A DNA stretch of 64,000 nucleotides from Pseudolysinimonas sp051954455 (GTDB lineage: Bacteria > Actinomycetota > Actinomycetes > Actinomycetales > Microbacteriaceae), in NCBI RefSeq assembly GCF_051954455.1, contig NZ_JBQCHS010000002.1, positions 1 through 64,000 on the forward strand. Reading direction: 5' to 3'. Below, piece by piece: positions 43,170 through 51,163 of the stretch (positions are counted from its first letter, which is position 1; every line of letters begins with the position of its first letter). A program made the translations under genes and the position numbers. The notes below the pieces were generated by a model, which saw nothing but the letters and a program-made list of their open reading frames with translations, was not told the DNA's origin and did not search any database.

Positions 43170-44168
43170 GGGAGCGGCCGGCTCCCCCGACGCCAGGGCG
43201 GCCAGCCGGCGGGCGGCCTCCTCCACCGGGTGCTGCGCGAGGAGGACCGCAGCCGCGAGCCGCCCCTGCGCGACCCCCAGCCGCCCGAGCGGCACCGCTC
43301 CGGCCGCGCCCGCGTCGACCGCTCCCCCGCCGCCGTAGATCGCCGCGACGGGGCCGGCGGCCACGCGCGTGCCGAGCGCGACGAGCACGCCGGCCGCCGT
43401 GAGCTCGCCGATCGCGGAGGTGAGGCCCGGTGTCGGGTTGCCGGCGCCGAACGCGACGAGCACGACGCCGTGAGCCGCGCGGTCGAGGACGGCGCGGAGC
43501 GGGGCCGCATCGGCGCCCGGCCACGCGGCCACGACCTCCACCCGCACGTCGTCGAAGCGGGCGTCGACCGGATCGAGCAGCACGCGATCGGGACGGGCCC
43601 AGAATGCGACGGCATCCCCGCGCACCGCGCCGATCGCCCCGGCGTCGGGGTCGGCGAACGGCTGCAGCGCGAGCGTGTGCGCCTTCCGCACCCCGCGCGC
43701 CGCGAACACCGACCCGCCGAAGGCGACCAGGACCCCGCGACCGCGGGCCGCCGGCGAGGCCGCGACCGCGACCGCGTCGGCGAGATTCGCCGGCCCGTCG
43801 GCGTCGGGGAGGTCGGCGGCGCGCTGGGCACCGGTGAACACCACGGGCCGGGGGTCGCCGTGCGCGAGGTCGACGAGGAAGGCGGACTCCTCGAGCGTGT
43901 CGGTGCCGTGCGCGACGACCACGCCGTCCACCTCGGGGCGGGCCAGCTGCGCCCGCACGGCGTCCGCGACGGCGCGCTGCTCGGCGGGCCCGAACGCGAA
44001 CGAGTTGCCGCGCAGCACGTCGACGGTCTCCAGGTCGACACCGGCCGCGCGGTGGCCGAGGCCGGCCCGCAGCACGCCGGCGCCGTCGCGCGCGACCGCC
44101 CCGGACCCGGGGGCCGAGGTGCGGGAGGCGATGGTTCCGCCGGTCGCGAGGAGCACGATGCGCGTCAT
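43167..44168 (-). CDS. Asparaginase
   Basis: The 333-residue hydrolase converts asparagine to aspartate and ammonia. It has the first catalytic loop IVLLATGGTIASR (Thr nucleophile) at residues 4-16, the second site VVVAHGTDTLEESAFL near 85, and VFTGAQR near 112. No signal peptide is seen, so it is cytoplasmic (type I-like). ATG 44168 directly follows a GGGGGG ribosome site. Confidence 0.9.
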   Translation of the reverse strand: MTRIVLLATGGTIASRTSAPGSGAVARDGAGVLRAGLGHRAAGVDLETVDVLRGNSFAFGPAEQRAVADAVRAQLARPEVDGVVVAHGTDTLEESAFLVDLAHGDPRPVVFTGAQRAADLPDADGPANLADAVAVAASPAARGRGVLVAFGGSVFAARGVRKAHTLALQPFADPDAGAIGAVRGDAVAFWARPDRVLLDPVDARFDDVRVEVVAAWPGADAAPLRAVLDRAAHGVVLVAFGAGNPTPGLTSAIGELTAAGVLVALGTRVAAGPVAAIYGGGGAVDAGAAGAVPLGRLGVAQGRLAAAVLLAQHPVEEAARRLAALASGEPAAP

Positions 44169-44207
44169 CCCCCCATCGTGCCGGGAATGCCGCGCGGGCA
44201 CGCGCGT

Positions 44208-44213
44208 TACACT
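44208..44213 (+). promoter_or_regulatory. -10 hexamer TACACT of the riboflavin operon
   Basis: TACACT lies about 14 bp before the riboswitch, putting the transcription start near 44220. Confidence 0.55.
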
Positions 44214-44226
44214 CCCCGAAGAGCAC

Positions 44227-44349
44227 GTGCTCCGGGGGCGGTGGAATTCCGCACCGGCGGTGAGAGTCCGCGAACCCGGCATCCTCGGATGCCGGGCCGA
44301 TCCGGTGGAATTCCGGGACCGACGGTCAGAGTCCGGATGCGAGGAGCAT
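44227..44349 (+). promoter_or_regulatory. FMN riboswitch (RFN element)
   Basis: The region carries the RFN landmarks in order: the 5' closing strand GCTCC, GGTGGAATTCCGCACCGGCG, GAGAGTCCGCGA, a variable GC hairpin, GATCCGGTGGAATTCCGG, GACCGACGGTCAGAGTCCGG, and the 3' closing strand GGAGC (44343-44347). Binding of FMN should lower expression of ribD and the genes after it, probably by transcription or translation control between here and ATG 44415. Confidence 0.95.
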
Positions 44350-44414
44350 GGCGGCGACGGCCGTACCCGGTCGTCGCGGCATCCCGGACCGTCCTCTGCG
44401 AGACGGAGACCGAG

Positions 44415-45464
44415 ATGCCCAGCCCGAGCGACGCCGAGATCGCGGCGATGCGGCGCGCCCTCGAGCTGGCCGCCCAGGGCCCGATCACCGGCGGCAACCC
44501 CCGCGTGGGCTGCGTGCTCATGACGCCCGACGGCCGGATCGCCGCCGACGGCTGGCACCGCGGCGCGGGCACCCCGCACGCCGAGGTCGACGCTCTCGGC
44601 AGGCTCGACGGCCGGGCCGACGGCCTCACCGCGGTGGTCACGCTCGAGCCCTGCAATCACTGGGGCCGCACCGGTCCGTGCAGCGAGGCGCTCATCGCCG
44701 CCGGCGTCGCCCGCGTCGTCTACGGCGTCCCCGACCCCGGCGCGCACTCGGCGGGCGGCGCGGAGCGGCTACGCGCGGCCGGCGTCGAGGTGGTCGGCGG
44801 CGTGCTCGCCGACCAGATCGAGGAGTTCCTCGGCGGCTGGCTCGCCTCCGTGCGTCGCGGTCGCCCCTGGGTCACCGTCAAGTGGGCGTCGACCCTCGAC
44901 GGCCGCACAGCCGCGGCCGACGGGAGCTCCCGCTGGATCACGGGCGCGGCGGCGCGGCAGCGGGTGCACGAGGAGCGCGCGGCGAACGACGCCATCCTCG
45001 TCGGCACCGGCACGATCCTCGCCGACGATCCGAGCCTCACCGCCCGGGGCGACGCGGGCGAGCTGCTCGCGCACCAGCCGGTTCCGGTCGTCGTCGGCGA
45101 GCGCCCGATCCCCGCGGACGCCGCGGTGCGCCGCCACCCGGCCGGCCTCATCGCCGCCGGACACCGCGACCTGGCCGCGGTGCTCGCCGACCTGAACGCG
45201 CGGGGCCTCCGCCGCGTGTACGTCGAGGGCGGCCCGACCCTCGCGAGCGCGTTCGTCGGCGCCGGGCTCGCCGACGCGTTCTCCGTGTACCTCGCGCCGG
45301 CGCTCCTCGGGGGCGGGCACCTCGCGATCGGCGACCTCGGCATCCCCAGCATGGCCGGCATCCACCGGCTGCGCCTGGACCACGTCGAGCGGCTGGGCGA
45401 CGACATCCATCTGACGGGGCGGCCGGTGCCGAACCCCGACCTGCACAGCGGAAGGACCACCTGA
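44415..45464 (+). CDS. ribD: Bifunctional riboflavin deaminase/reductase RibD
   Basis: The 349-residue enzyme carries the second and third steps of riboflavin synthesis. The N-terminal deaminase has the zinc motif TPHAEVDAL and LEPCNHWGRTGPCSEALI; the C-terminal reductase has VTVKWASTLDGRTAAADGSS and YVEGGPTLASAFV. It is first in the operon under the FMN riboswitch, and its stop overlaps the ribE start by 1 nt. Confidence 0.95.
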   Translation: MPSPSDAEIAAMRRALELAAQGPITGGNPRVGCVLMTPDGRIAADGWHRGAGTPHAEVDALGRLDGRADGLTAVVTLEPCNHWGRTGPCSEALIAAGVARVVYGVPDPGAHSAGGAERLRAAGVEVVGGVLADQIEEFLGGWLASVRRGRPWVTVKWASTLDGRTAAADGSSRWITGAAARQRVHEERAANDAILVGTGTILADDPSLTARGDAGELLAHQPVPVVVGERPIPADAAVRRHPAGLIAAGHRDLAAVLADLNARGLRRVYVEGGPTLASAFVGAGLADAFSVYLAPALLGGGHLAIGDLGIPSMAGIHRLRLDHVERLGDDIHLTGRPVPNPDLHSGRTT

Positions 45465-46081
45465 TGTTCACGGGACTCATCGAAGAGGTCGGCGAGGTGC
45501 TCGCGTGGGAGCCGGTCGGCGACTCGGCGCGGATCACCGTGCGCGCCCCGATCACCGCCGCGGACGCCGCGCGCGGGGCGTCGATCTCGGTCGCGGGCGT
45601 CTGCCTCACGGTCGTCGACCGCGGCGCGGACCGGTTCACGGCCGACGTCATGGCCGAATCGATCCGGATGTCGACGCTCGGCGAGCGCCGCCCCGGAGAC
45701 CGCGTCGACCTGGAGCGCGCGGCCCTCGTCACCGACCGGCTCGGCGGCCACATCGTCCAGGGCCACATCGACGGCACCGCCACCGTGCTCTCCGTGACCC
45801 CCGGCGACGCCTGGCGGGTCGTGCGGTTCACCCTCGACGCCGAGCACGCGCCGCTCGTCGCGCGCAAGGGATCCATCGCGGTGGACGGGGTGAGCCTCAC
45901 GGTGAGCGACATCGGTGAGCAGGCGGGTGTCGACGGCTGGTTCGAGGTCTCGCTGATCCCGGAGACCCTCGCCGCGACCACGCTCGGCGCGCTCGCCCCC
46001 GGCGACCGGGTCAACATCGAGACCGACATCCTGGCGCGGCACGTCGCGCGATTGATGCGGTTCCAGGAGGTGGACGCATGA
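45464..46081 (+). CDS. ribE: Riboflavin synthase (alpha chain)
   Basis: The 205-residue enzyme makes riboflavin from two lumazine molecules. It has the duplicated beta-barrel: N-terminal MFTGLIEEVGEV, first-repeat SVAGVCLTVVDRG, GGHIVQGHIDGTA, and second-repeat VDGVSLTVSDIG. AAGGA precedes the ATG at about 9 nt. It overlaps ribD (1 nt) and ribBA (4 nt). Confidence 0.95.
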   Translation: MFTGLIEEVGEVLAWEPVGDSARITVRAPITAADAARGASISVAGVCLTVVDRGADRFTADVMAESIRMSTLGERRPGDRVDLERAALVTDRLGGHIVQGHIDGTATVLSVTPGDAWRVVRFTLDAEHAPLVARKGSIAVDGVSLTVSDIGEQAGVDGWFEVSLIPETLAATTLGALAPGDRVNIETDILARHVARLMRFQEVDA

Positions 46082-47391
46082 GCATCGCCGACATCCCCAC
46101 CGCGCTGCGATCGCTGCAGGCCGGTCGCCCCGTCATCGTCGCGGACGACGAGGGCCGCGAGAACGAGGGCGACGTCGTCCTCGCCGCGCAGTACGCGAGC
46201 CAGGAGTGGATCGCGTGGGCCGTGCGCCACTCCTCCGGTTACCTCTGCGCGCCGATGACGAACGAGATCGCCGACCGGCTGGAGCTGCCGCTCATGGTCG
46301 CCGAGAGTCAGGACTGGCGCGGCACCGCGTACACCGTGAGCGTCGACGCGGCCGACCGGCTCTCGACCGGGATCAGCGCCTCCGACCGCGCGCACACCCT
46401 GCGCGTGCTGGCCGACCCGGCATCCACGCCGCGGAGCCTCATCCGGCCCGGGCACATCCTCCCGCTCCGCGCGGTGGACGGCGGCGTGCGCGAGCGTGAC
46501 GGCCACACGGAGGCGACTGTCGACCTGCTGAAGCTCGCCGGGCTCGAGCCCGTGGGCGTGATCGGCGAGATCGTCGACGACGACGGCGAGATGATGCGGC
46601 TGCCGAACCTCATCAAGCTCGGCGAGCGCGAGGACGTGCCGGTCATCACGATCGAGTCGCTCCAGCGGCACCTGGCCGAGCTCGACGGCGCGGTCGAGCG
46701 GGGGGCGCCGGTCGAGGTGCCCGAGTCGACGCGGGTGACCTTCGAGGTCGAGACCACGATCCCGACGACCCACGGCCCGTTCCGGGTCCGCGCGTACCGC
46801 GACCGCTCGACCGGCGCCGACCACGTCGCGTGGATCGCGCCCGGTCCCGACGGGGAGCCGCCGCGCGACGGAGCGCTCGTCCGGGTGCACTCCGAGTGCC
46901 TGACCGGCGAGGCGTTCGGCTCCCTCAAGTGCGAATGCGGACCGCAGCTGCGCTCGGCGCTCGACACGATCCGGGCGGAGGGCGGCGTCGTCGTCTACCT
47001 GCGCGGGCACGAGGGCCGCGGCATCGGGCTCATCAACAAGCTCCGCGCCTACCGGCTGCAGGAGGAGGGGTACGACACGCTCGACGCGAACCTCGCGCTC
47101 GGGCTGCCGGCCGATGCGCGCGACTACGGGGCGGCGGTGGGCATCCTGCGCGATCTCGGCGTCGGCTCCATCCGGCTGCTCAGCAACAACCCCGAGAAGG
47201 CGCACCAGCTCGAGGAGCGCGGCATCGCGGTCACCGAGCGCGTGCCCCTCGTGGTCGGGGTCGGCGAGATCAACGCGGCCTACCTCGACACCAAGCGCGA
47301 TCGCATGGGGCACGCGCTCCCCACCCACGAGGCGCTCGACGAGGCGCTGCACGAGGCCGAGCTGCAGTCGGCGCAGGAGGGCAATTCATGA
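46078..47391 (+). CDS. ribBA: Bifunctional DHBP synthase / GTP cyclohydrolase II
   Basis: The 437-residue fusion makes both riboflavin precursors. The DHBP synthase half (about residues 1-210) has VIVADDEGRENEGDVVLAA, STGISASDRAHTLR and DGHTEATVDLLKLAG. The cyclohydrolase II half has zinc cysteines in HSECLTGEAFGSLKCECG, GHEGRGIGLINKLRAY and LLSNNPEKAHQLE. It is coupled to ribE and ribH by 4-nt overlaps. Confidence 0.96.
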   Translation: MSIADIPTALRSLQAGRPVIVADDEGRENEGDVVLAAQYASQEWIAWAVRHSSGYLCAPMTNEIADRLELPLMVAESQDWRGTAYTVSVDAADRLSTGISASDRAHTLRVLADPASTPRSLIRPGHILPLRAVDGGVRERDGHTEATVDLLKLAGLEPVGVIGEIVDDDGEMMRLPNLIKLGEREDVPVITIESLQRHLAELDGAVERGAPVEVPESTRVTFEVETTIPTTHGPFRVRAYRDRSTGADHVAWIAPGPDGEPPRDGALVRVHSECLTGEAFGSLKCECGPQLRSALDTIRAEGGVVVYLRGHEGRGIGLINKLRAYRLQEEGYDTLDANLALGLPADARDYGAAVGILRDLGVGSIRLLSNNPEKAHQLEERGIAVTERVPLVVGVGEINAAYLDTKRDRMGHALPTHEALDEALHEAELQSAQEGNS

Positions 47392-47879
47392 GCGGCGAGG
47401 GACGACCGCAGTTGGAGCCAGTCGACGGCACCGGGCTGCGCGTGACGATCGTGGCGGGGCTCTGGCACGAGACGATCGCCGACGGGCTGTTGGCCGGCGC
47501 CCGTCGGGTGCTCGACGCGGCGGGCGCCGAGGTCACCGAGATCGCGGTGCCCGGGAGCTTCGAGCTGCCGCTCGTCGCGAAGGCAGCGCTCGACGCCGGG
47601 GCGGACGCGGTCGTCGCGCTCGGCGTGATCGTGCGCGGCGAGACCCCGCACTTCGACTTCGTGGCCTCCGCGGCGACCGACGGGCTCACCCGCGTCGCCC
47701 TCGACACCGGCAAGCCCGTCGGATTCGGTGTGCTGACCGTCGACACCGAGCAGCAGGGGCTCGACCGCGCGGGGCTCCCGGGCTCGACGGAGGACGTGGG
47801 CGGCCGCGCCGCCGAGGCGGCGATAGCGGTCGCGCGCACGCTGCGCAAGCTCGTCGTGCGCGCCGCCACGCCCTCCTAG
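47388..47879 (+). CDS. ribH: 6,7-dimethyl-8-ribityllumazine synthase
   Basis: The 163-residue enzyme condenses the RibA and RibB products. It has the family loops VTIVAGLWHETIADGLL, AVPGSFELPLVAKA, ALGVIVRGETPHFDFV (with the catalytic His) and FGVLTVDTEQQGLDRAG. It is the last gene of the riboflavin operon, and its TAG stop is shared with the next promoter. Confidence 0.95.
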   Translation: MSGEGRPQLEPVDGTGLRVTIVAGLWHETIADGLLAGARRVLDAAGAEVTEIAVPGSFELPLVAKAALDAGADAVVALGVIVRGETPHFDFVASAATDGLTRVALDTGKPVGFGVLTVDTEQQGLDRAGLPGSTEDVGGRAAEAAIAVARTLRKLVVRAATPS

Positions 47880-47882
47880 GCT
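47877..47882 (+). promoter_or_regulatory. -10 hexamer TAGGCT for leaderless RbsD/FucU mRNA
   Basis: TAGGCT ends 6 nt before ATG 47889 and contains the ribH stop codon. Confidence 0.6.
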
Positions 47883-47888
47883 GGCCGC

Positions 47889-48314
47889 ATGACGCTGAAG
47901 GGCATCGATCCGCTGCTGAGCGGCGAGCTGTTGAAGGGGCTCGACGAGCTCGGCCACGGGCAGCTGCTGGTGGTCGCCGACCGCAACTTCCCGGCTTACG
48001 CGCCGGGTGCTCCCGTGACCCGGGTGGATGCGGACGCGGAGACCGCGGTGCGCGCGATCCTCAGCGTCTTCCCGCTCGACACGTTCGTGCCGACGCCGAT
48101 CGAGCGGATGATCCCCAGCGAGGAGGGCCCGGAGCCGAACCCGGTGCAGGACGCCGTGCTCGCCGCCGCGTCGGAGCTCGAGGGCCGCGAGCTCGAGTAC
48201 CGCGACATCGCCCGCATGTCGTTCTACGACCGCGCGGCGCAGGCCCGGCTCGTCGTGCTGACGCGGGAGACCGCGCCGTACTGCGACTTCGTGCTCATCA
48301 AGGGCGTCGTGTAG
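47889..48314 (+). CDS. RbsD/FucU-family sugar mutarotase
   Basis: The 141-residue protein matches the RbsD/FucU fold: MTLKGIDPLLSGELLKGLDE, LGHGQLLVVADRNFPAYAPG (with the active-site His) and the C-terminal TRETAPYCDFVLIKGVV. Family members interconvert anomers of ribose, fucose or related sugars. The C-terminal half with FYDRAAQA resembles FucU more than RbsD. There is no sugar transporter next to it. Confidence 0.88.
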   Translation: MTLKGIDPLLSGELLKGLDELGHGQLLVVADRNFPAYAPGAPVTRVDADAETAVRAILSVFPLDTFVPTPIERMIPSEEGPEPNPVQDAVLAAASELEGRELEYRDIARMSFYDRAAQARLVVLTRETAPYCDFVLIKGVV

Positions 48315-48389
48315 CGCCCCTCCCTCGGCTCGAGGCGCCCGGAGCCCCGAGCGCGCGCTCAGTCGCACCGGACTACCCTGTCCCTCGCC

Positions 48390-50192
48390 ATGAGCGACAC
48401 CTCCACCGCCCGCCGCTCGCTGTTCGGTCGCCGCGCGGCCGACGACGGACCGCGTGCCAGCTTCCGTCAGCTGCTCCCCTATCTGACGGAGCACCGCGCG
48501 ATCCTCGGCGTCGTCATCCTGCTGAGCCTGCTCGGCGCCGCCGCGTCGCTCGTCCAGCCGCTCATGGTCAGCCAGGTCATCGGCATCGTCCAGAAGGGCG
48601 GAACCCTCGGCTGGCTGGTGTGGGTGCTCGTCGCGCTCGTCGTCGTGTCGGGCCTCATCAGCGGCATCCAGCACTATCTGCTGCAGCGCACCGGCACGAG
48701 CGTCGTGTTCTCCGCACGGCGACAGCTCGTGCGGCGGATGATGCGCCTCCCGATCTCGGAGTTCGACCGCCGCCGCACGGGCGATCTCGTCTCGCGCGTC
48801 GGCTCCGACACGACGCTCCTCTACGCCGTCATCACGCAGGGGCTCGTCGACGCGATCGGCGGCGCCGTCGTGTTCGTCGGCGCGCTCATCGCGATGCTCG
48901 TCATCGACCCCGTGCTGCTCGGGCTGACCGTGCTCGTCATCGCGCTCTCGGTGGTCGCCGTCGTCGTCCTGTCGTCGCGCGTGCGGGTCGCGAGCCGGCA
49001 GCAGCAGGAGAAGGTCGGCGACCTCGCCGCGGCGGTCGAGCGCGCGATCAGCGCCATCCGCACGGTGCGCGCGGCGAACGCGACGGAACGCGAGACGGCC
49101 GCGGTCGAGGAGGACGCCCGCGGCGCCTACCGGGCCGGGGTGCGCGTCGCGAAGATCTCCGCCCTCGTCGTGCCGGTCGCCGGCATCGCGCTGCAGGTCT
49201 CGTTCCTCGTCGTGCTCGGCGTGGGCGGTTACCGGGTCGCGAGCGGGGCGCTGACGATCGCGAACCTGGTCGCGTTCATCCTGTTCCTCTTCATGATGAT
49301 CATGCCGCTCGGGCAGGCCTTCGGGGCCCTCAACTCGGTCAATCAGGCGCTCGGCGCGCTCGGCCGGATCCAGGAGATCATCGCGACGCCGTCGGAGGAC
49401 GAGGCCGACGCCGCGATCGAGCCCGCCGCCCGGGGCGACGCGAGCGCGGCGATCGCGTTCGAGAACGTGCGCTTCGGCTACGCCGCGGCGGCGGAGGGCG
49501 ACGACCGTCCCGCCGACGTCCTCCACGGGGTCTCGTTCGAGGTGCCCCGCGGACAGCGGGTCGCGCTGGTCGGGCCGTCCGGCGCCGGCAAGTCGACGAT
49601 CCTCGCGCTCGTCGAGCGCTTCTACGACCCGACCTCGGGCGTGGTCCGCGTGGGCGGTGCCGACGTCCGCGGCCTCGACCGCGTCGAGCTCCGCTCCCGC
49701 ATCGGCTACGTCGAGCAGGACGCGCCGGTGCTGGCGGGGACGATCCGGCAGAACCTGCTGCTCGGCTCTCCCGACGCGACCGACGAGGACTGCCGTCGGG
49801 TGCTGCACGACGTCAACCTCGACGAGGTGCTCGCGCGCGACCCGCTCGGCCTCGACGCGCCCGTCGGCGAGGACGGCGTCATGCTCTCGGGTGGCGAGCG
49901 CCAGCGCCTCGCGATCGCGCGCGCGCTCCTGCAGGCCCCGCCGATCCTGCTGCTCGACGAGGCGACCGCGTCGCTCGACGGGCTCAACGAGCAGCTGCTG
50001 CGAGAGGCCATCGACGCCGTCGCGCAGGACCGCACCCTGCTCGTGATCGCGCACCGGCTCTCGACGGTCGTCGACTCCGACCGCATCGTCGTGCTCGACC
50101 ACGGCCGTGTCGCGGGCGTCGGCACGCACTCGGAGCTCGTGGCCTCGACGCCGCTCTACCGCGACCTCGCGAAGCACCAGCTGCTGGTCTAG
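48390..50192 (+). CDS. ABC exporter, fused membrane and ATPase domains
   Basis: The 600-residue half-transporter has a six-helix type I exporter domain (about residues 30-330) and a C-terminal ATPase with Walker A LVGPSGAGKSTILALVE, Q-loop YVEQDAPVLAGTIRQNLLLG, signature MLSGGERQRLAIARALL and Walker B ILLLDEATASLDG. It probably works as a homodimer exporting a lipid, peptide or drug. TACCCT lies 10 nt before ATG 48390, giving at most a few leader bases. Confidence 0.93.
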   Translation: MSDTSTARRSLFGRRAADDGPRASFRQLLPYLTEHRAILGVVILLSLLGAAASLVQPLMVSQVIGIVQKGGTLGWLVWVLVALVVVSGLISGIQHYLLQRTGTSVVFSARRQLVRRMMRLPISEFDRRRTGDLVSRVGSDTTLLYAVITQGLVDAIGGAVVFVGALIAMLVIDPVLLGLTVLVIALSVVAVVVLSSRVRVASRQQQEKVGDLAAAVERAISAIRTVRAANATERETAAVEEDARGAYRAGVRVAKISALVVPVAGIALQVSFLVVLGVGGYRVASGALTIANLVAFILFLFMMIMPLGQAFGALNSVNQALGALGRIQEIIATPSEDEADAAIEPAARGDASAAIAFENVRFGYAAAAEGDDRPADVLHGVSFEVPRGQRVALVGPSGAGKSTILALVERFYDPTSGVVRVGGADVRGLDRVELRSRIGYVEQDAPVLAGTIRQNLLLGSPDATDEDCRRVLHDVNLDEVLARDPLGLDAPVGEDGVMLSGGERQRLAIARALLQAPPILLLDEATASLDGLNEQLLREAIDAVAQDRTLLVIAHRLSTVVDSDRIVVLDHGRVAGVGTHSELVASTPLYRDLAKHQLLV

Positions 50193-50194
50193 CT

Positions 50195-50220
50195 GCGGAG
50201 AGGCAGCCACGGCTCTCCGC
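50195..50220 (+). terminator. Terminator of the ABC exporter gene
   Basis: GCGGAGAG (50195-50202) pairs with CTCTCCGC (50213-50220) around a 10-nt loop, 2 bp after the stop. Confidence 0.6.
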
Positions 50221-50241
50221 CGTCCGGTGAACCGTGACGAA

Positions 50242-50322
50242 TGACGGAGATCAAGCGTCCTCGCGCGCCGGCGAGGCCGGGATCCGGGTCATGGCGTCAC
50301 GCGCGCAGGACGATCTCCGTCA
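50242..50322. repeat. 11-bp inverted repeat in the gap after the ABC exporter
   Basis: TGACGGAGATC (50242-50252) and GATCTCCGTCA (50312-50322) are exact inverses 59 bp apart. The space between contains a smaller CCTCGC/GCGAGG hairpin. The 220-bp gap 50221-50440 holds no gene that I can support. Confidence 0.5.
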
Positions 50323-50440
50323 CCTGTCCCTCTCGCTGACGAGCAGGCGCAGACGAGCAAGCGCTGACGAGACGCCGCTTTCGGCCGCCCTCTCGCGGCG
50401 GATGCGGCCCGACGGGGCATCTCGGCGCGGGGCGAAGCGC

Positions 50441-50530
50441 TTAGCGTTCGAGCACGACCGTGATGACGAAGCCCACGAACAGGGCGACGGCCACCACGAC
50501 GGCGGCGATGAGGATGATGCGTGCGGCCAT
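50441..50530 (-). CDS. 29-residue single-pass membrane peptide coupled to pncA
   Basis: A 30-codon frame starts at an ATG that overlaps the pncA stop by 1 nt (TGATG) and ends in TAA. The peptide MAARIILIAAVVVAVALFVG, continuing to FVITVVLER, is nearly all hydrophobic with an Arg at each end, which is a membrane helix. The coupling to pncA and the clean hydrophobic pattern argue that it is translated. I do not recognise the family. Confidence 0.55.
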   Translation of the reverse strand: MAARIILIAAVVVAVALFVGFVITVVLER

Positions 50531-51135
50531 CAGGCGGCGTCCTTCCCGGGGGTGTCGGCGGATCGGGCCAGCACGGCGCCGGCCTCCCGCAGCTCGTCGA
50601 GAGCGGCGGCGCTGCTCGCGGGCGCGACGCCGGCCACGAGGTCGGTGAGCACACGGACACGGTGCCCCGCGTGCAGCGCGTCGAGCGCCGAGGCGCGGAC
50701 GCAGTAGTCGGTGGCGATGCCCGCCACGTCGACGTCGGTCACCCCGAGGCGGTCGAGCACGCGGTCGAACGCCGCGTCGTCCTCCGCGGTCCCCTCGAAG
50801 ATCGAGTACGCGGGTCGGCCCTGACCCTTGCGGATGTGGACGTCGACGAGCCGCTCGTCGAGCCCCGGGTCGTACTCGGCGCCCGGGGTGCCGGACACGC
50901 AGTGCACGGGCCAGGTCTCGACGTAGTCGGGTTCCGCGTCGGTCGCGAAGTGGCCGCCGTTGTGGTTGTCGCCGTCGTGCCAGTCGCGCGACGCGATGAC
51001 CACGTCGTAGCGGTCGGGATGCGCGCGCAGGTAGGCCGTGATCCCCTCCGCGACGGCATCGCCGCCCTCGACGCCGAGCGCCCCGCCCTCGGTGAAGTCG
51101 TTCTGCACGTCGATGATGAGCAGCGCCCTGGTCAC
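50530..51135 (-). CDS. pncA: Nicotinamidase (isochorismatase family)
   Basis: The 201-residue hydrolase converts nicotinamide to nicotinate for NAD salvage. It has ALLIIDVQNDFTEGGAL with the catalytic Asp, ASRDWHDGDNHNGGHF as the metal region, the catalytic Lys in DVHIRKGQG, and VAGIATDYCVRASALDA with the nucleophile Cys. GTG 51135 is chosen because GGGAGG lies 9 nt upstream; the longer start at 51153 adds only MREDGG. Confidence 0.93.
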   Translation of the reverse strand: MTRALLIIDVQNDFTEGGALGVEGGDAVAEGITAYLRAHPDRYDVVIASRDWHDGDNHNGGHFATDAEPDYVETWPVHCVSGTPGAEYDPGLDERLVDVHIRKGQGRPAYSIFEGTAEDDAAFDRVLDRLGVTDVDVAGIATDYCVRASALDALHAGHRVRVLTDLVAGVAPASSAAALDELREAGAVLARSADTPGKDAA

Positions 51136-51163
51136 GCCACCATCCTCCCGCATCCCCGACGTG

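Noticed and set aside
42216..44400. Long plus-strand frame upstream of ribD joining it into a 1082-codon protein
   Set aside because: The upstream part is antisense to EamA and asparaginase and includes the FMN riboswitch; ribD begins at 44415 by family alignment.
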